Positions 1 through 14,144 of a DNA stretch of 64,000 nucleotides are shown in pieces. Under the pieces are notes generated by a model that ran no database searches, was not told the origin of the DNA, and saw nothing but the letters and a program-made list of their open reading frames with translations. A program made the translations under genes and the position numbers. This stretch comes from Caldilineaceae bacterium. GTDB taxonomy: Bacteria; Chloroflexota; Anaerolineae; Caldilineales; Caldilineaceae. The stretch spans positions 106,661 through 170,660 of the forward strand of contig JACKBA010000009.1 of NCBI GenBank assembly GCA_020634815.1. The letters are read 5' to 3'. The stretch's first letter is position 1; each line of letters starts with the position of its first letter.

Positions 1-3000
1 CACGGCCAGACCCAGGAACGCCAGACAGAGCGCCAGCACGGTCCAGCCGGCCAGGAGTGCGAGCAGCGCCAGGAGCAGCGTCGCCAACGGCAGGGCGAGC
101 AGCAGCAAATAGAAAAAGCCCGGCTGCCGCACCAGCAGGTGATGAAGATGCAGCGCGCGCGGCAGATCATCATAGCGGCGCAGGGAGAGGCTGACGGCGC
201 GCTCGATACCCGCCGCCTTCACGCGCCCGCCGCCGAAGTAGGCCGCCCGCGCCGGTCGCGATGCGAGAAAGAGAATCCACGTCGCCAGGACGAAGAGGAA
301 GAAGCCCCAGATCAGCAGCCAGCGCCCCATGGGATCGGGCTCGCGCACCAGACCCACGCCGCTTGCGCCCACGTTGACGTAGCGGCTGAAGAAGGGCCAG
401 AAGAGCAGGTACGCGCCCACGGCATAGAGCACGATCGCGCCAAGTGTCACCGGCCAGTCGATGCGCCCTCTGCCGCGGAACTGGCTCACCAGAAAAGCCA
501 GCACGCCGAGACCGAGGTAGGTCGGCAACTCCCACAGGTTGACGCTGGCCAGCGCACCCAGGAAAAGGGCAAAGGTTGCCAGCAGCCCCAGCCCGTAGCG
601 CCAGCGCCGGCGCCAGTTCGTGCGGGCATTCTCCAGCAGGACGAGCGTCAGCGCCAGGAACATGGCCGAGAGCGGGATGCCGATGATGTGCGGGTGCAGG
701 TCGGCAAAGAGAAAGCTCCAGTAGGGGAACTCGTTGATCGTCGGCTCCAGCACACGGCTCGGTCCCCAGAAGTCGTAGGGCGGCAGCGTGGCGCCCGTCG
801 TGGCGACCAGTTGAAAGCCGGCCACGGCATCGACCATCGGCTTGAGGCCGGGAATGGCCGAGGCAAAAGGCGTGGGGTCGAGCGTGGCCAGCGTGCGCAC
901 GAGCTGGGCGAAGCCGTCGAGATTGCCAAGAATCGTGACAAAGAGCGGCGCCAGCAACGCCGCACCCAGGCCCACGTGCCAAGCCAATGGTCGCCCGCCG
1001 CGCGTCTCGCTCTCGGCGCGCGTCGAGGCAATCGGCAGGTAGTTCGCCACGGCAGAATAGGCCACGGCAAAGACATTGACCACCGTGAGCGCAAAGAGCA
1101 TGGCAATCGTGAGGTTGAAGGCAACCTCGGCGTAGATGCCGGTGAGCTTGATCAAATAGGCGACCAGGTAGAGGCCGAAATAGTAGTAGTTGATGTAGCC
1201 GCCAGCAAAGTGCGGGTTGACCGGCGGAAAGGTCGGGCTGCGCAGAATGCCATTGAGAAAGGCGAATTCCATCTGCTTCTCGCCGCCAAACCACGGCTGC
1301 CACAGATCCGGGTTGAGCAGGCGCACGCCGATGAAGGCCAGGTAGGCCAGCGTGAAGACGGCCTCGCCAGCCAGTAGCAGCTTCCAGTTGGCGCGCAGAA
1401 ACGCGACCAGTTCGGCGCGGCGGCGAACGGCGAACACGCCGCCCAGAAGCGCCAGGGCAGCGACCGACAGCCACGCAAAGAGCACGGTATTGCGCACCAG
1501 CCCGCTGTTGACGAGCACCCAGAGCAGCCACCCGCCCAGCAACCACCCCAGCGTGCGGCTGAGAAAGTAGCCTGCGTCGCGCAGCGGGCGGAAGATGACG
1601 AAGGCGACGGGCCAGACGAGCCAGCCCAGCAGCGCCAGCACCAGCCACCACCACGCCACGGCGAGGATCGTGTTCTCGCTGGCGACGGCGTTCCAGCGAT
1701 AGTTGTCGACGATAGGCAACTGCTGAATGGGTGTGTCGAAATTCAGCGAGGCACGGTCGGCGCTTGCCAGCGCAAGTGCCGGCGAGCTCTCCCCTGCACC
1801 CAGCAAGGCGATCACGCGGTTGATGAGGCCACTATTCTCGCTGCCCGGCTGGCTACCCAGCCCCAGCGCGTTGAGCAGCGGGCTCAGCGGCGAGTCCTTG
1901 CCGCGGTAGCCGGGGACGGCCTCCTCCCAGGCGCGCTGGAAAAGGGCATCGTATTCGGCGTCGCTCAGGTCGCGCACCTTGCGGAAGATACTCACCTGTG
2001 GGTGGTCGTAGAGGCTGAAGCTCTCGTCGGCGTGACGGTCATCGAAGACCATGCCCAGGAGTTGCGGCGGCGATGTCACCTCCTGCGCCAGCTCGAAACC
2101 CAGCCGCCCGTCGCGCATGGCCGCGTAGTAGAGGTTCGTCATCGGGTAGCGCTGCGGCAACTCGTCGACGCTGTCGTAGATGCGCTTGGAACTGTAGGCA
2201 ACGTAGTCCGCCTCGCGCAGCTTCTGCTTCATGATCTCGAACTTGTCGGCCGTGTCCTCCTCGTACGGACTCCAGTCGATGTTCGACAGACCGGTGCTGT
2301 ACATGTCCATGCCCGGTTCGCCGGGAATGCTCTTGGGCAGCGGGTCGTCCCACAGCTCCCACAGGATCACCGAACCGCTGGGCACGTTCTCGTAGATCCA
2401 GCGGCTGGCCGTGATCCAGGTGTGCTCGCGGTTGTAGACGCCGTTGACGTAGGCCAGCGACCAGAAGAGGCCGCCGGCGATGCCGAGCGTTGCGAGGAGC
2501 AAGGCGGCGAAACGATAAAGGGCCGCGAGGCGATTGGGAGATTGGGAGATTGGAGATTGGAGATTGGAGATTGGGGGATTGGGAGATTGGGAGATAGCAG
2601 ACTCGGAATCGACCGAATCACCGGATGCTTCTTGATCCAGTTCCGCGACTTCCGGTTCCGGCTTTGGTTCTACGGCGATTTCCGGCGTCGCAACTCGCCC
2701 CTCGCCCCTCGCCCCCGCCTTCCACAGCACGACGATCAGCCACGCGCCCCACAGCAGGACGAAGGGCAGCACCGGGCTCATGTAGCGGTTGAATTTGGCC
2801 AGGAACGCACCGGTGATGCCGAAATAGGGGAGCACCCAACTCCACACCACGAGGTTCGCCATCTGCGCGTCGCTGAGCCAGCGCGGCGTGCCGTTCGGCC
2901 GGCCCAGCGCGATCCATGTCGCAACGAAGCGGAAGATCGACCGGCCCAGTTCGAAGAGCGCATAGAGCGTGCCGGCTGCGGCCACCAGGCCCAGCGCCCA

Positions 3001-4023
3001 GCCAAGCCCCCACTGCACCTGTTGCTCGATGAAGTAGAGATAGGGCGTCGTGTTGCGGTATTGGCGCGTAAAGGGAAAATCGGCGACGCCGCGCACCATC
3101 ATGCCCTGCTCGACGAGCACGGCACGCGAGAAATTCCCCCAATCCAGCACGGCGTAGGGGCTGGTGACGAAGAAGGTGGCAGCGGCGGCAACCCAGGCGA
3201 GGACCAGGCCGGCGATGGCGGCGAAGGGCACGCGGCCATCCAGCGGCCGGCCCTCCTGCCGGCTCTCCTGCACGGCGCGCCAGACCATGAGGATGGCCGC
3301 CACCAGCGGCACGACCAGGACCGGCAGCGCGCTGAACTTGGACGCGATCGCCAGACCGGCGGCTGCCCCGGTCAGCAGCGCGATCCACAGCTTGCGCCGC
3401 TCGACAAAACTGACGCCGCCCAGCACGGCCAGCACGGTGAATGCGGTGCTGGCCGGATCCATGGCGAAGAAGTGGCTGAGTTGGATCGCCTGTGCGCTAA
3501 AGGCGTAGAAGGTCGCCGCAAGCAACCCGCCGCCGCGGCCAAAGATACGGCTGCCCAGCAGATAGAGCAGGAAAATTGTGAGCGTGTCGAGCAGCGCGAT
3601 GGTGAAGCGTCCGGCCACGGCAATGGCGTCGCACGCGCTATCGGCGCGCTCCATGAGGTCGACCGTCTCGGCCGGGGCGCCGAGCGCGCCGGCGACCGGC
3701 GCCGCGGCATGGAAGAGATCGCCCATGGCGACGCCCATGTAGAGGGGCAGGTGGCCGTAGGTAAAGCTGCGCGGGCGCTGCTGTTGCAGATCCCACAGCG
3801 GGTTCATGGGGCTGCGCTGCGGATCCCGGAACTCGTCCCAACTGGCCGGCAGTGCGATGGTCGTCGCATAGAAGCAGGCGGTGCTGCGCTCATCGGGATG
3901 GCTGCCGATGCCGCGATCAAAGTTCAGGTTCCAGACACGCAGGCCGAACCCGACAAGCAGCACGATCAACAGCAAAGGAAAGACAACGCGCCTCGACAGT
4001 TGGCGCGACGACGATTGGGTCAT
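1..4023 (-). CDS. GT39-like / Chlor_Arch_YYY (DUF2298) fusion membrane protein, C-terminus outside window
   Basis: Open from an ATG at 4023 to the window edge (1341 codons, no stop), so the C-terminus is missing. The N-terminal part resembles PMT/ArnT-type lipid-linked-sugar glycosyltransferases (GT39): a first membrane helix, then an HPDE motif in the first outer loop, and further hydrophobic helices. The second half, encoded below about 1700, carries GYINYYYFGLY, which fits the YYYxG signature of the Chlor_Arch_YYY family, and later FADLHPHIIG followed by more membrane segments. The fusion suggests a multi-spanning enzyme or flippase for surface glycans; the substrate is unknown. A Gln/Ser/Pro/Asn-rich insert comes from a short tandem repeat at 2532-2595. 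The gene starts 14 nt after the stop of the YabE-like gene, so the two are probably co-transcribed. The ribosome site is weak. Family assignment is good; function is inference. Confidence 0.85.
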   Translation of the reverse strand, partial: MTQSSSRQLSRRVVFPLLLIVLLVGFGLRVWNLNFDRGIGSHPDERSTACFYATTIALPASWDEFRDPQRSPMNPLWDLQQQRPRSFTYGHLPLYMGVAMGDLFHAAAPVAGALGAPAETVDLMERADSACDAIAVAGRFTIALLDTLTIFLLYLLGSRIFGRGGGLLAATFYAFSAQAIQLSHFFAMDPASTAFTVLAVLGGVSFVERRKLWIALLTGAAAGLAIASKFSALPVLVVPLVAAILMVWRAVQESRQEGRPLDGRVPFAAIAGLVLAWVAAAATFFVTSPYAVLDWGNFSRAVLVEQGMMVRGVADFPFTRQYRNTTPYLYFIEQQVQWGLGWALGLVAAAGTLYALFELGRSIFRFVATWIALGRPNGTPRWLSDAQMANLVVWSWVLPYFGITGAFLAKFNRYMSPVLPFVLLWGAWLIVVLWKAGARGEGRVATPEIAVEPKPEPEVAELDQEASGDSVDSESAISQSPNPPISNLQSPISQSPNRLAALYRFAALLLATLGIAGGLFWSLAYVNGVYNREHTWITASRWIYENVPSGSVILWELWDDPLPKSIPGEPGMDMYSTGLSNIDWSPYEEDTADKFEIMKQKLREADYVAYSSKRIYDSVDELPQRYPMTNLYYAAMRDGRLGFELAQEVTSPPQLLGMVFDDRHADESFSLYDHPQVSIFRKVRDLSDAEYDALFQRAWEEAVPGYRGKDSPLSPLLNALGLGSQPGSENSGLINRVIALLGAGESSPALALASADRASLNFDTPIQQLPIVDNYRWNAVASENTILAVAWWWLVLALLGWLVWPVAFVIFRPLRDAGYFLSRTLGWLLGGWLLWVLVNSGLVRNTVLFAWLSVAALALLGGVFAVRRRAELVAFLRANWKLLLAGEAVFTLAYLAFIGVRLLNPDLWQPWFGGEKQMEFAFLNGILRSPTFPPVNPHFAGGYINYYYFGLYLVAYLIKLTGIYAEVAFNLTIAMLFALTVVNVFAVAYSAVANYLPIASTRAESETRGGRPLAWHVGLGAALLAPLFVTILGNLDGFAQLVRTLATLDPTPFASAIPGLKPMVDAVAGFQLVATTGATLPPYDFWGPSRVLEPTINEFPYWSFLFADLHPHIIGIPLSAMFLALTLVLLENARTNWRRRWRYGLGLLATFALFLGALASVNLWELPTYLGLGVLAFLVSQFRGRGRIDWPVTLGAIVLYAVGAYLLFWPFFSRYVNVGASGVGLVREPDPMGRWLLIWGFFLFVLATWILFLASRPARAAYFGGGRVKAAGIERAVSLSLRRYDDLPRALHLHHLLVRQPGFFYLLLLALPLATLLLALLALLAGWTVLALCLAFLGLAV
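2532..2595. repeat. Short tandem repeat of GATTGGGA/GATTGGA units inside a coding frame
   Basis: About eight head-to-tail 7-8-bp units of the type GGAGATTG. On the minus strand they stay in frame with the YYY/GT39 gene and encode a run of Ser, Pro, Gln, Asn, Ile and Leu between two membrane domains. Similar words (ATTGGAGATTG, GCTGATTGG) recur in the hairpin at 19910-19967, so this looks like a genome-specific repeat word that has landed in a tolerant loop. Confidence 0.75.
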
Positions 4024-4037
4024 TCGAATCCGTTGTT

Positions 4038-5534
4038 CTATTGCGGCACCGGCGGATAGTTGGGCACCACCCAGGTGATATCACCGTAGGCTGGCGGCGG
4101 CCAGAGCAGGTAGACATCAACCCAGCGACGCCAGGAAACATAGTTGGCATCCTCGTAGGCGAGGTCGATACGCCGCGAAATGATGCCGCCGCCCGTGTCC
4201 AGCGCATCGCCCGTGCCGTAGCCGGGCACGTAAACCTGCGAGCGCAGCGGGACCAGGCGCGGGTCGACCGCCACGACACCCTGCCGTACGACGTCGCCGG
4301 TGCGCGTGCGGTTCCCGCCGGCCGACGCGGCCGTGTAGCTCGTGGCCAGCATCTTGATCTTGCGCCAGTAGGTGATCACGGTGCCGTCCGGCATGGTCTC
4401 CGTCTTGGGTTCGATGCCCTGCCCGTAGGCAATGCGGCGGTCGGCTGGCTCCTGCGCCAGCCAGCGATCTTCCAGCGTCGTGTCGACCACCTCGCCGTTT
4501 TCGTAGCGCTCGCGATAGCGCGTGCGCGTGATTCCTTCGGCGCCCGGCGCCAGCACTTCCTGCGTGTCGATGGGCAGGTTCGGGTCGGCGACAAAGACCG
4601 TCTCGAAGGGCGCAATCTCCTCTTCGACCGTCACATCTTCGCTCACGCGCGTCACCCCGATCTTCATATTGTCGTACAGTTCGGCCTCCAGGGGCGGATC
4701 GACGCGATCCTGCCCGGAGACGACAATGCCGAGATCGCTCAGCGCATCGCCCACGGTTTCGGCGCGGGTGCGGGTCTTCACCAGGCGGCCATCCACCTGG
4801 AGCGAAACGGGCACGCTGCGCTGGATGTAGACGTTCAGGTTGGCGTTGACGGCGCTGCCCAGGCTAGGCTGCACCCGGTCGCCCAGATAGAGAATCACGC
4901 CACTCCGCCGCAGCGCCTCGCCGACGGTCTGCGCCGTGGTGTCGATGGTATAGGTCAGGTCATCCTCGTGCACGACGACCGGCACCGAACGGTAAATACG
5001 CACCTGGAGCGGCTCGGTGCGCACCGACTCCCAGGCAAAGCCGCGGTCGTACGTCGGCGCACTCTGCTGCACCGTCACCGCGGGCAGAGGCTGGTCCGCG
5101 CCCCACGCGCTGCCGTTGAGCAACACCTCGTCATAGGTATCGAGCACCATGCCGGCGTCGGTCAGAAGCTGGCGCGGGGTGAGTCCCCAGCTTGACACCT
5201 GCGAGTCGCGCCCGTCAGCCAGAATGCGCACGGGCCGGGCTCGCTCTACCGTCAAGGTCATGTCGCGCTCGACCGCGCTCTCCAGCCCCGGCGCAACGCG
5301 ATCGCGCTCCGCGGGCTGGATGCCCAGGTCGAGCAGCAGATCGCGCACGGTAGCACGGTGAGTATAGATAGTCTCCTCCATGCCGTCGACCTGCACATAA
5401 ACCGGGCGCGCCGCCAACCAGTAGAGTGCCCACAGGCCCAACACACCAAGCAACAGGGCGCCGGCGGTGTAGAGTCTCGAGTTGAGCCCCGCCTTGTGCG
5501 ACGCGACGGGACGATCTGCCAGGACAGAAGCCAT
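4038..5534 (-). CDS. YabE-like DUF348/G5/3D-domain cell-wall protein
   Basis: 498 aa. One N-terminal membrane helix (about residues 20-42) with the rest outside. Several DUF348 (ubiquitin-like) repeats follow, the first beginning VYVQVDGMEETIYTH and later ones near VVVHEDDLTYTIDTT and VSLQVDGRLVKTRT. Then comes a G5-like segment around EEIAPFETVFV, then a C-terminal 3D domain with ATSYTAASAGG and DTGGGIISRRIDLAYED, which keeps the three aspartates that name the domain. This order is that of Bacillus YabE and Rpf-like proteins, where the 3D barrel is related to MltA lytic transglycosylases. The likely role is peptidoglycan cleavage or remodelling at the cell surface. A TTGGCA-17-TACAAT promoter ends 6 nt before the ATG, so the mRNA is probably leaderless. 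First gene of a pair with the GT39/YYY gene. Confidence 0.88.
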   Translation of the reverse strand: MASVLADRPVASHKAGLNSRLYTAGALLLGVLGLWALYWLAARPVYVQVDGMEETIYTHRATVRDLLLDLGIQPAERDRVAPGLESAVERDMTLTVERARPVRILADGRDSQVSSWGLTPRQLLTDAGMVLDTYDEVLLNGSAWGADQPLPAVTVQQSAPTYDRGFAWESVRTEPLQVRIYRSVPVVVHEDDLTYTIDTTAQTVGEALRRSGVILYLGDRVQPSLGSAVNANLNVYIQRSVPVSLQVDGRLVKTRTRAETVGDALSDLGIVVSGQDRVDPPLEAELYDNMKIGVTRVSEDVTVEEEIAPFETVFVADPNLPIDTQEVLAPGAEGITRTRYRERYENGEVVDTTLEDRWLAQEPADRRIAYGQGIEPKTETMPDGTVITYWRKIKMLATSYTAASAGGNRTRTGDVVRQGVVAVDPRLVPLRSQVYVPGYGTGDALDTGGGIISRRIDLAYEDANYVSWRRWVDVYLLWPPPAYGDITWVVPNYPPVPQ

Positions 5535-5540
5535 TGGGCT

Positions 5541-5569
5541 ATTGTATCCAATGCAAAAGCGATTGCCAA
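5541..5569 (-). promoter_or_regulatory. Sigma70-type promoter of the YabE-like gene, apparently leaderless
   Basis: On the minus strand, TTGGCA (5569-5564) and TACAAT (5546-5541) are separated by exactly 17 nt. Only six nucleotides (AGCCCA) lie between the -10 box and the ATG at 5534, which puts the expected transcription start on or next to the start codon. No Shine-Dalgarno sequence is needed or visible. Confidence 0.65.
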
Positions 5570-5629
5570 AGAGTAGATGGAAATAAAGATTAGCGGAACC
5601 TTAGTGCAGGGTGTTAGCATCTTGAAGCT

Positions 5630-8152
5630 ATGGATGGCCCAGTTCTGGACGCAAAACCGAAGGAGCGCACAACGGCGCGCATAGCCCTTTTGCTTGCGTT
5701 GCTGACCGGTTTTGCCCTCCGTCTCCTGCACCTGGGGGCGGAATCGCTGTGGTACGACGAGACGGTCAGCGTCCATCTCGCCCGCCAGCCCATCCCTGCC
5801 ATGATCGCGCACACGGCCGGCGACATCCACCCGCCCGGCTACTACCTGCTTCTGCATCTCTGGCAGCAGCTCACGGCGCCCACGCTGCTACACGGGCTCG
5901 AATATCTCTACGCGTGGCCCAGCGTCTTCGCCGGGATGGTCGTGCTTGCCCTGCTCTATGCTACCGGCCGCCGCCTCTTCAACCCCAAGGTCGCGCTCGT
6001 TGCCGTGACGCTGGCGGCGGTCAATCCCTTCCAGATCTGGTACAGCCAGGAAGTACGCATGTACACCGCCGGCGCTGCGTTGGGGCTGCTCTGCCTCTGG
6101 GCGCTGCTCGCCTTTGCCGGCGGGCGACACAAGGTGCGCTGGTTAACGGTCTACGCATTGGCCGCAGCGGCCGGTCTCTACACGCTCTACTATTTCGCCT
6201 TTTGGCTCATCGCACTCAATCTCGTGGCGATTCTCGTCCTCTGGCCGCCGCCGACCGGACGCGGCCGTCGCTTTGCTGCGTGGCTCGCCGCGCAGGTTGC
6301 GACGCTCGTGCTCTTTGCGCCGTGGCTGCCCATCGTGGCGCGCCAGGTGACCGACCCGCCCGTCCCGCCCTGGCGCGCACCGTGGCAGAGCGCCGGCGCG
6401 TTCCTGGCTAGCGCCGGCGAGGCGTTGGCCGCGCTGCTCGTCGGCCAATCGCCGCCCGGTGCGATTGTCTGGCCCTGGGCAATCCCGGTGCTGGCGCTCG
6501 TGGCCGGCTTTAGCTGGTGGGCATGGGGCCACCGCGGGCAAAGCCGGCGCAGCACGTCAGCGGCGATCGTGCTGATTCTGGTATTCGTGCCGATCGGGCT
6601 GATCTTCGCCATCACGCTCTTTGCCACACCCATCTACCACGTGCGCTACATCTACCTCTACGCGACCATCTTTCTACTCGTGCCGGCCGTATTGCTTGTT
6701 GCGATCTGGCGGCGCTGGCAGTGGCTGGGCGGCGCAGTGCTCTTCCTGCTGCTGGCGATCTCGGCCTGGTCGCTGCTCGCCTTCTGGACAAACCCGCGCT
6801 ACAGGGCCGACGACCACCGCGGCGCCGTGGCGCAACTGGCCGCGCAGTGGCGACCCGGCGATGCGATCCTGGCCAACGCCGGCTGGATCTATCCCGTGCT
6901 GACGACCTACTGGCCCGTCGATGGTGCGGGCATCGACGGCAGTGTCCCGCCGCCGATTTCGACCCTCGCCCCTATTGATGGCTACGCGCAATCTACCGCC
7001 GCGGACCCCACCATGCTCCAGACGCCGGCAGTTGCCCGTAGCGGAAGCGTCGACGGCGAGCCGTCGCTGGGCTGGGGAAACCCTGAATCCGACTTCTTCG
7101 CCATCTCGGAAGCAAATACCACGACAGCGCTCGACACCATCTCCGCCAGCGCCGGTCGCCTCTGGCACTACCGCCTCTACGACACCGTCAACGACCCGGA
7201 CGGCGCCATCCGCGGCTGGCTGGACAACAACGCCACGCTGCTGGCCGAAACGCCCATCCCCGGCCGCGACTTTGGCCTGCTCCAGTTGTACGACCTGCCC
7301 GGCACGGCCTCCATACCACCCCTCTCGCCGGCGGATGCCGTGTGTTTTGCCGGCGCGCTCTGCCTTGATGGCTACGCGCAACCGACCGCCGCGACCGCCG
7401 GCGCACCGCTCTACGTGGCCAGCCGCTGGCGCGCAACGCAGGCGCTGCCCGATCTGGCGCTGAGCCTGCGCCTCTACGACAGTGACGGCCGGCTGGCCGC
7501 ACAGGCTGACGGCGGATTTCTCCCCGCCACAAGCACATGGGCGCCCCAGGAGAGCCAATCGCAGCCCCTTGCCCTGCCCCTGCCCGTGAGCCTGAAGCCG
7601 GGAAGCTATCGCACCGAGGTGGTCGTCTACCGGGCCGACGACGGCGCGCCCCTCCCGCCAGACGAAGCGCAGCGCGCCATCGAGGGACATCGCTGGCCGT
7701 TGGGAACGGTGGAGATTGTACCTGCCGCGCAGGCGCCGGAACTACCCGCCCCGCTGGCGACGTTTGACTATCTGGAACTGGTCGACGTGCAGTTGGATCG
7801 CACGGAAGCCGCTCCGGGCGACAGCGTGCAGATGACAGCTTACTGGCAGCCGCGCCCGAGTCCGTACCGCGATAGCTATCGTGCGAACATCGCCTTGCAC
7901 GCCGTGGACGGGAGCGAGGCGCAGGCGTGGGCGTTCACCCTGGGCGGCGACGCGTATCCGAGCGGCGCGTGGCCGGCAGAACGGCCCGTGCGCGATGGGT
8001 ATGCGCTGCCCCTGGCGGAGTCGCTCGCACCGGGAGCGTACACGCTGAGCGTTGGGCTGACGCGTGCTAGCGACGCTGCGGTCATTGCAGCGCAGCAGGG
8101 CTGGCGCACAGTGGAGCAGGTCCCCGTTGGGACGATCACGATTACGCCGTGA
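5630..8152 (+). CDS. GT39-like (PMT_2) membrane glycosyltransferase with C-terminal beta domains
   Basis: 840 aa. The N-terminal 430 residues or so are strongly hydrophobic with roughly ten helices. The first outer loop has LWYDET followed by DIHPPGYY, the acidic and HPP motifs usual in PMT_2/ArnT-type enzymes that use polyprenyl-phosphate sugars. After a segment with DHHRGAVAQLAAQWRPGDAI, typical of the periplasmic tail of this family, the last 300 residues look like two soluble beta-sandwich domains. It is divergent from the YabE-like gene (95 nt between start codons). Likely function is sugar transfer to lipid or protein on the outer face of the membrane; acceptor and donor cannot be read from sequence. 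Its stop overlaps a GTGA that could start a longer form of the next frame, but a start at 8233 is preferred there. Confidence 0.85.
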   Translation: MDGPVLDAKPKERTTARIALLLALLTGFALRLLHLGAESLWYDETVSVHLARQPIPAMIAHTAGDIHPPGYYLLLHLWQQLTAPTLLHGLEYLYAWPSVFAGMVVLALLYATGRRLFNPKVALVAVTLAAVNPFQIWYSQEVRMYTAGAALGLLCLWALLAFAGGRHKVRWLTVYALAAAAGLYTLYYFAFWLIALNLVAILVLWPPPTGRGRRFAAWLAAQVATLVLFAPWLPIVARQVTDPPVPPWRAPWQSAGAFLASAGEALAALLVGQSPPGAIVWPWAIPVLALVAGFSWWAWGHRGQSRRSTSAAIVLILVFVPIGLIFAITLFATPIYHVRYIYLYATIFLLVPAVLLVAIWRRWQWLGGAVLFLLLAISAWSLLAFWTNPRYRADDHRGAVAQLAAQWRPGDAILANAGWIYPVLTTYWPVDGAGIDGSVPPPISTLAPIDGYAQSTAADPTMLQTPAVARSGSVDGEPSLGWGNPESDFFAISEANTTTALDTISASAGRLWHYRLYDTVNDPDGAIRGWLDNNATLLAETPIPGRDFGLLQLYDLPGTASIPPLSPADAVCFAGALCLDGYAQPTAATAGAPLYVASRWRATQALPDLALSLRLYDSDGRLAAQADGGFLPATSTWAPQESQSQPLALPLPVSLKPGSYRTEVVVYRADDGAPLPPDEAQRAIEGHRWPLGTVEIVPAAQAPELPAPLATFDYLELVDVQLDRTEAAPGDSVQMTAYWQPRPSPYRDSYRANIALHAVDGSEAQAWAFTLGGDAYPSGAWPAERPVRDGYALPLAESLAPGAYTLSVGLTRASDAAVIAAQQGWRTVEQVPVGTITITP

Positions 8153-8196
8153 GCCTGACGGCGCCGGGAAAAGATCGTAGATTTCCGGGCGTTGAT

Positions 8197-8226
8197 TTGG
8201 GACGGCACTTTGAACGAGAGTATACT
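8197..8226 (+). promoter_or_regulatory. Sigma70-type promoter with -10 six nt before ATG (leaderless)
   Basis: TTGGGA (8197-8202), an 18-nt spacer, and TATACT (8221-8226). The ATG at 8233 follows after six nucleotides, the same geometry as at 5541-5569. This supports the start at 8233 over the upstream GTG at 8149. Confidence 0.6.
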
Positions 8227-8232
8227 GACCTG

Positions 8233-9293
<1,061 letters not shown>

Positions 9294-9297
<4 letters not shown>

Positions 9298-10115
9298 CCT
9301 TCGCCGTCATCCGGCATGCCGTTCTCGGTAGCGCCCGCCTCGCCCGTTGTGACCGGCACCAGTTCGATCTCGCCGAAGGTGTCGTCCTGCACCACTTCGA
9401 TTTCGCGTAGCTTGACCAGTTCCAGCACGGCCAGAAAGGTCACGATGACCTCGATACGCGTTGCGCTGCGGCTGAGCAGCGCCTCGAAGCTGACGCCGCG
9501 GCGGGTGCGAGCGCCGGCATTCATCGCCGCGTAAAGATAGGACCTCACATTCTCAATCTGCTCCGAGACCGTGATGGTGTAGGTTTTCACGCGCGGCATG
9601 GGCGGGTCGACGGGCATGCGCTGGAGCACCTTGCGCAGCGCCCGCTGCAACTTCTCCAGGTCGACGTTGCTCAGATCCAGCCGTTTCTCCACATCAGGAC
9701 GTGGCGCCGTGCGCAGGTAGACGCGCATTCCGGCTTCCTCGCGCAGCCGCAGCGCCGAGGCGGCCTCCTTGAAGCGGCGGTATTCGAGCAACTGGCGCAC
9801 GAGCGCGTCGCCGCTCGCCTCCTCCTCATCGTCGACGGGCGGCCGCGGCTTGGGCAGCAGGTGATAGGACTTGATGTAGAGCAGACGCGAGGCAATGACT
9901 AGGAACTCAGCCAGCGCGCCGGCCTCAATCTCTTCAAGCTGGTTGAGCGTCCGCAGATATTGGTCGGTGACGGACATGAGGCTGACGACGCTGATGTCCA
10001 TCTCCTGCGTCTCGATCATGCGCAGCAGCAGGTCGAGCGGCCCTTCATAGACGGGCAGCGTCACGGCATAACCGGCGCCCAGTGTCTGATCGCGGTTGGA
10101 GATTGGTGTCGTCAC
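9294..10115 (-). CDS. scpA: Segregation and condensation protein A (ScpA kleisin)
   Basis: 273 aa. ScpA bridges the SMC dimer and recruits ScpB in bacterial condensin. The N-terminus has the hallmark YEGPLDLLLRMIE followed by MDISVVSL, and IASRLLYIKSYHLLP; the C-terminal winged-helix part includes SRSATRIEVIVTFLAVLELVKLREIEV. Length is typical. It starts at a GTG (10115) with GAGGT upstream; this ribosome site overlaps the stop of the preceding amidase gene (7 nt between the genes), so translation is probably coupled. scpB, often adjacent, is not in this window. The 3' end overlaps the convergent surface-protein gene by 4 nt. Confidence 0.95.
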
Positions 10116-10122
10116 GTCTACC

Positions 10123-14034
<3,912 letters not shown>

Positions 14035-14068
14035 CTAGGCTCCACGTCGTAGTCTGTTCAAGACGCGG

Positions 14069-14074
14069 ATTATA
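14069..14074 (-). promoter_or_regulatory. Candidate -10 box (TATAAT) for the amidase gene
   Basis: A perfect TATAAT on the minus strand 34 nt before the ATG at 14034. It directly abuts the hairpin at 14075-14115, so the -35 region would fall within that hairpin; no good -35 hexamer is seen there. Confidence 0.45.
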
Positions 14075-14115
14075 GCACGCTGCCGGCGAATGGCTCGATT
14101 TCACCGGCAGCGTGC
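14075..14115 (-). terminator. 12-bp GC-rich hairpin between the two paralogous lysin-like genes
   Basis: GCACGCTGCCGG (14075-14086) pairs perfectly with CCGGCAGCGTGC (14104-14115) around a 17-nt loop. It lies 29 nt past the stop of the M23 protein gene and just before the -10 box of the amidase gene. There is no T-run, so it may act as a terminator, an operator, or both. Confidence 0.55.
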
Positions 14116-14144
14116 GGAAGGAACCCGGGTTGACCTGCGTGCCG

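Noticed and set aside
2002..4059. 685-aa plus-strand frame opposite the YYY/GT39 gene
   Set aside because: Shadow of the minus-strand membrane protein; contains only charged low-complexity sequence.
8149..8232. GTG start at 8149 overlapping the upstream stop, for the surface protein
   Set aside because: Would add 28 residues before a complete signal peptide, and a promoter with -10 at 8221-8226 lies inside. Coupled translation is still possible, so this is a preference, not a proof.
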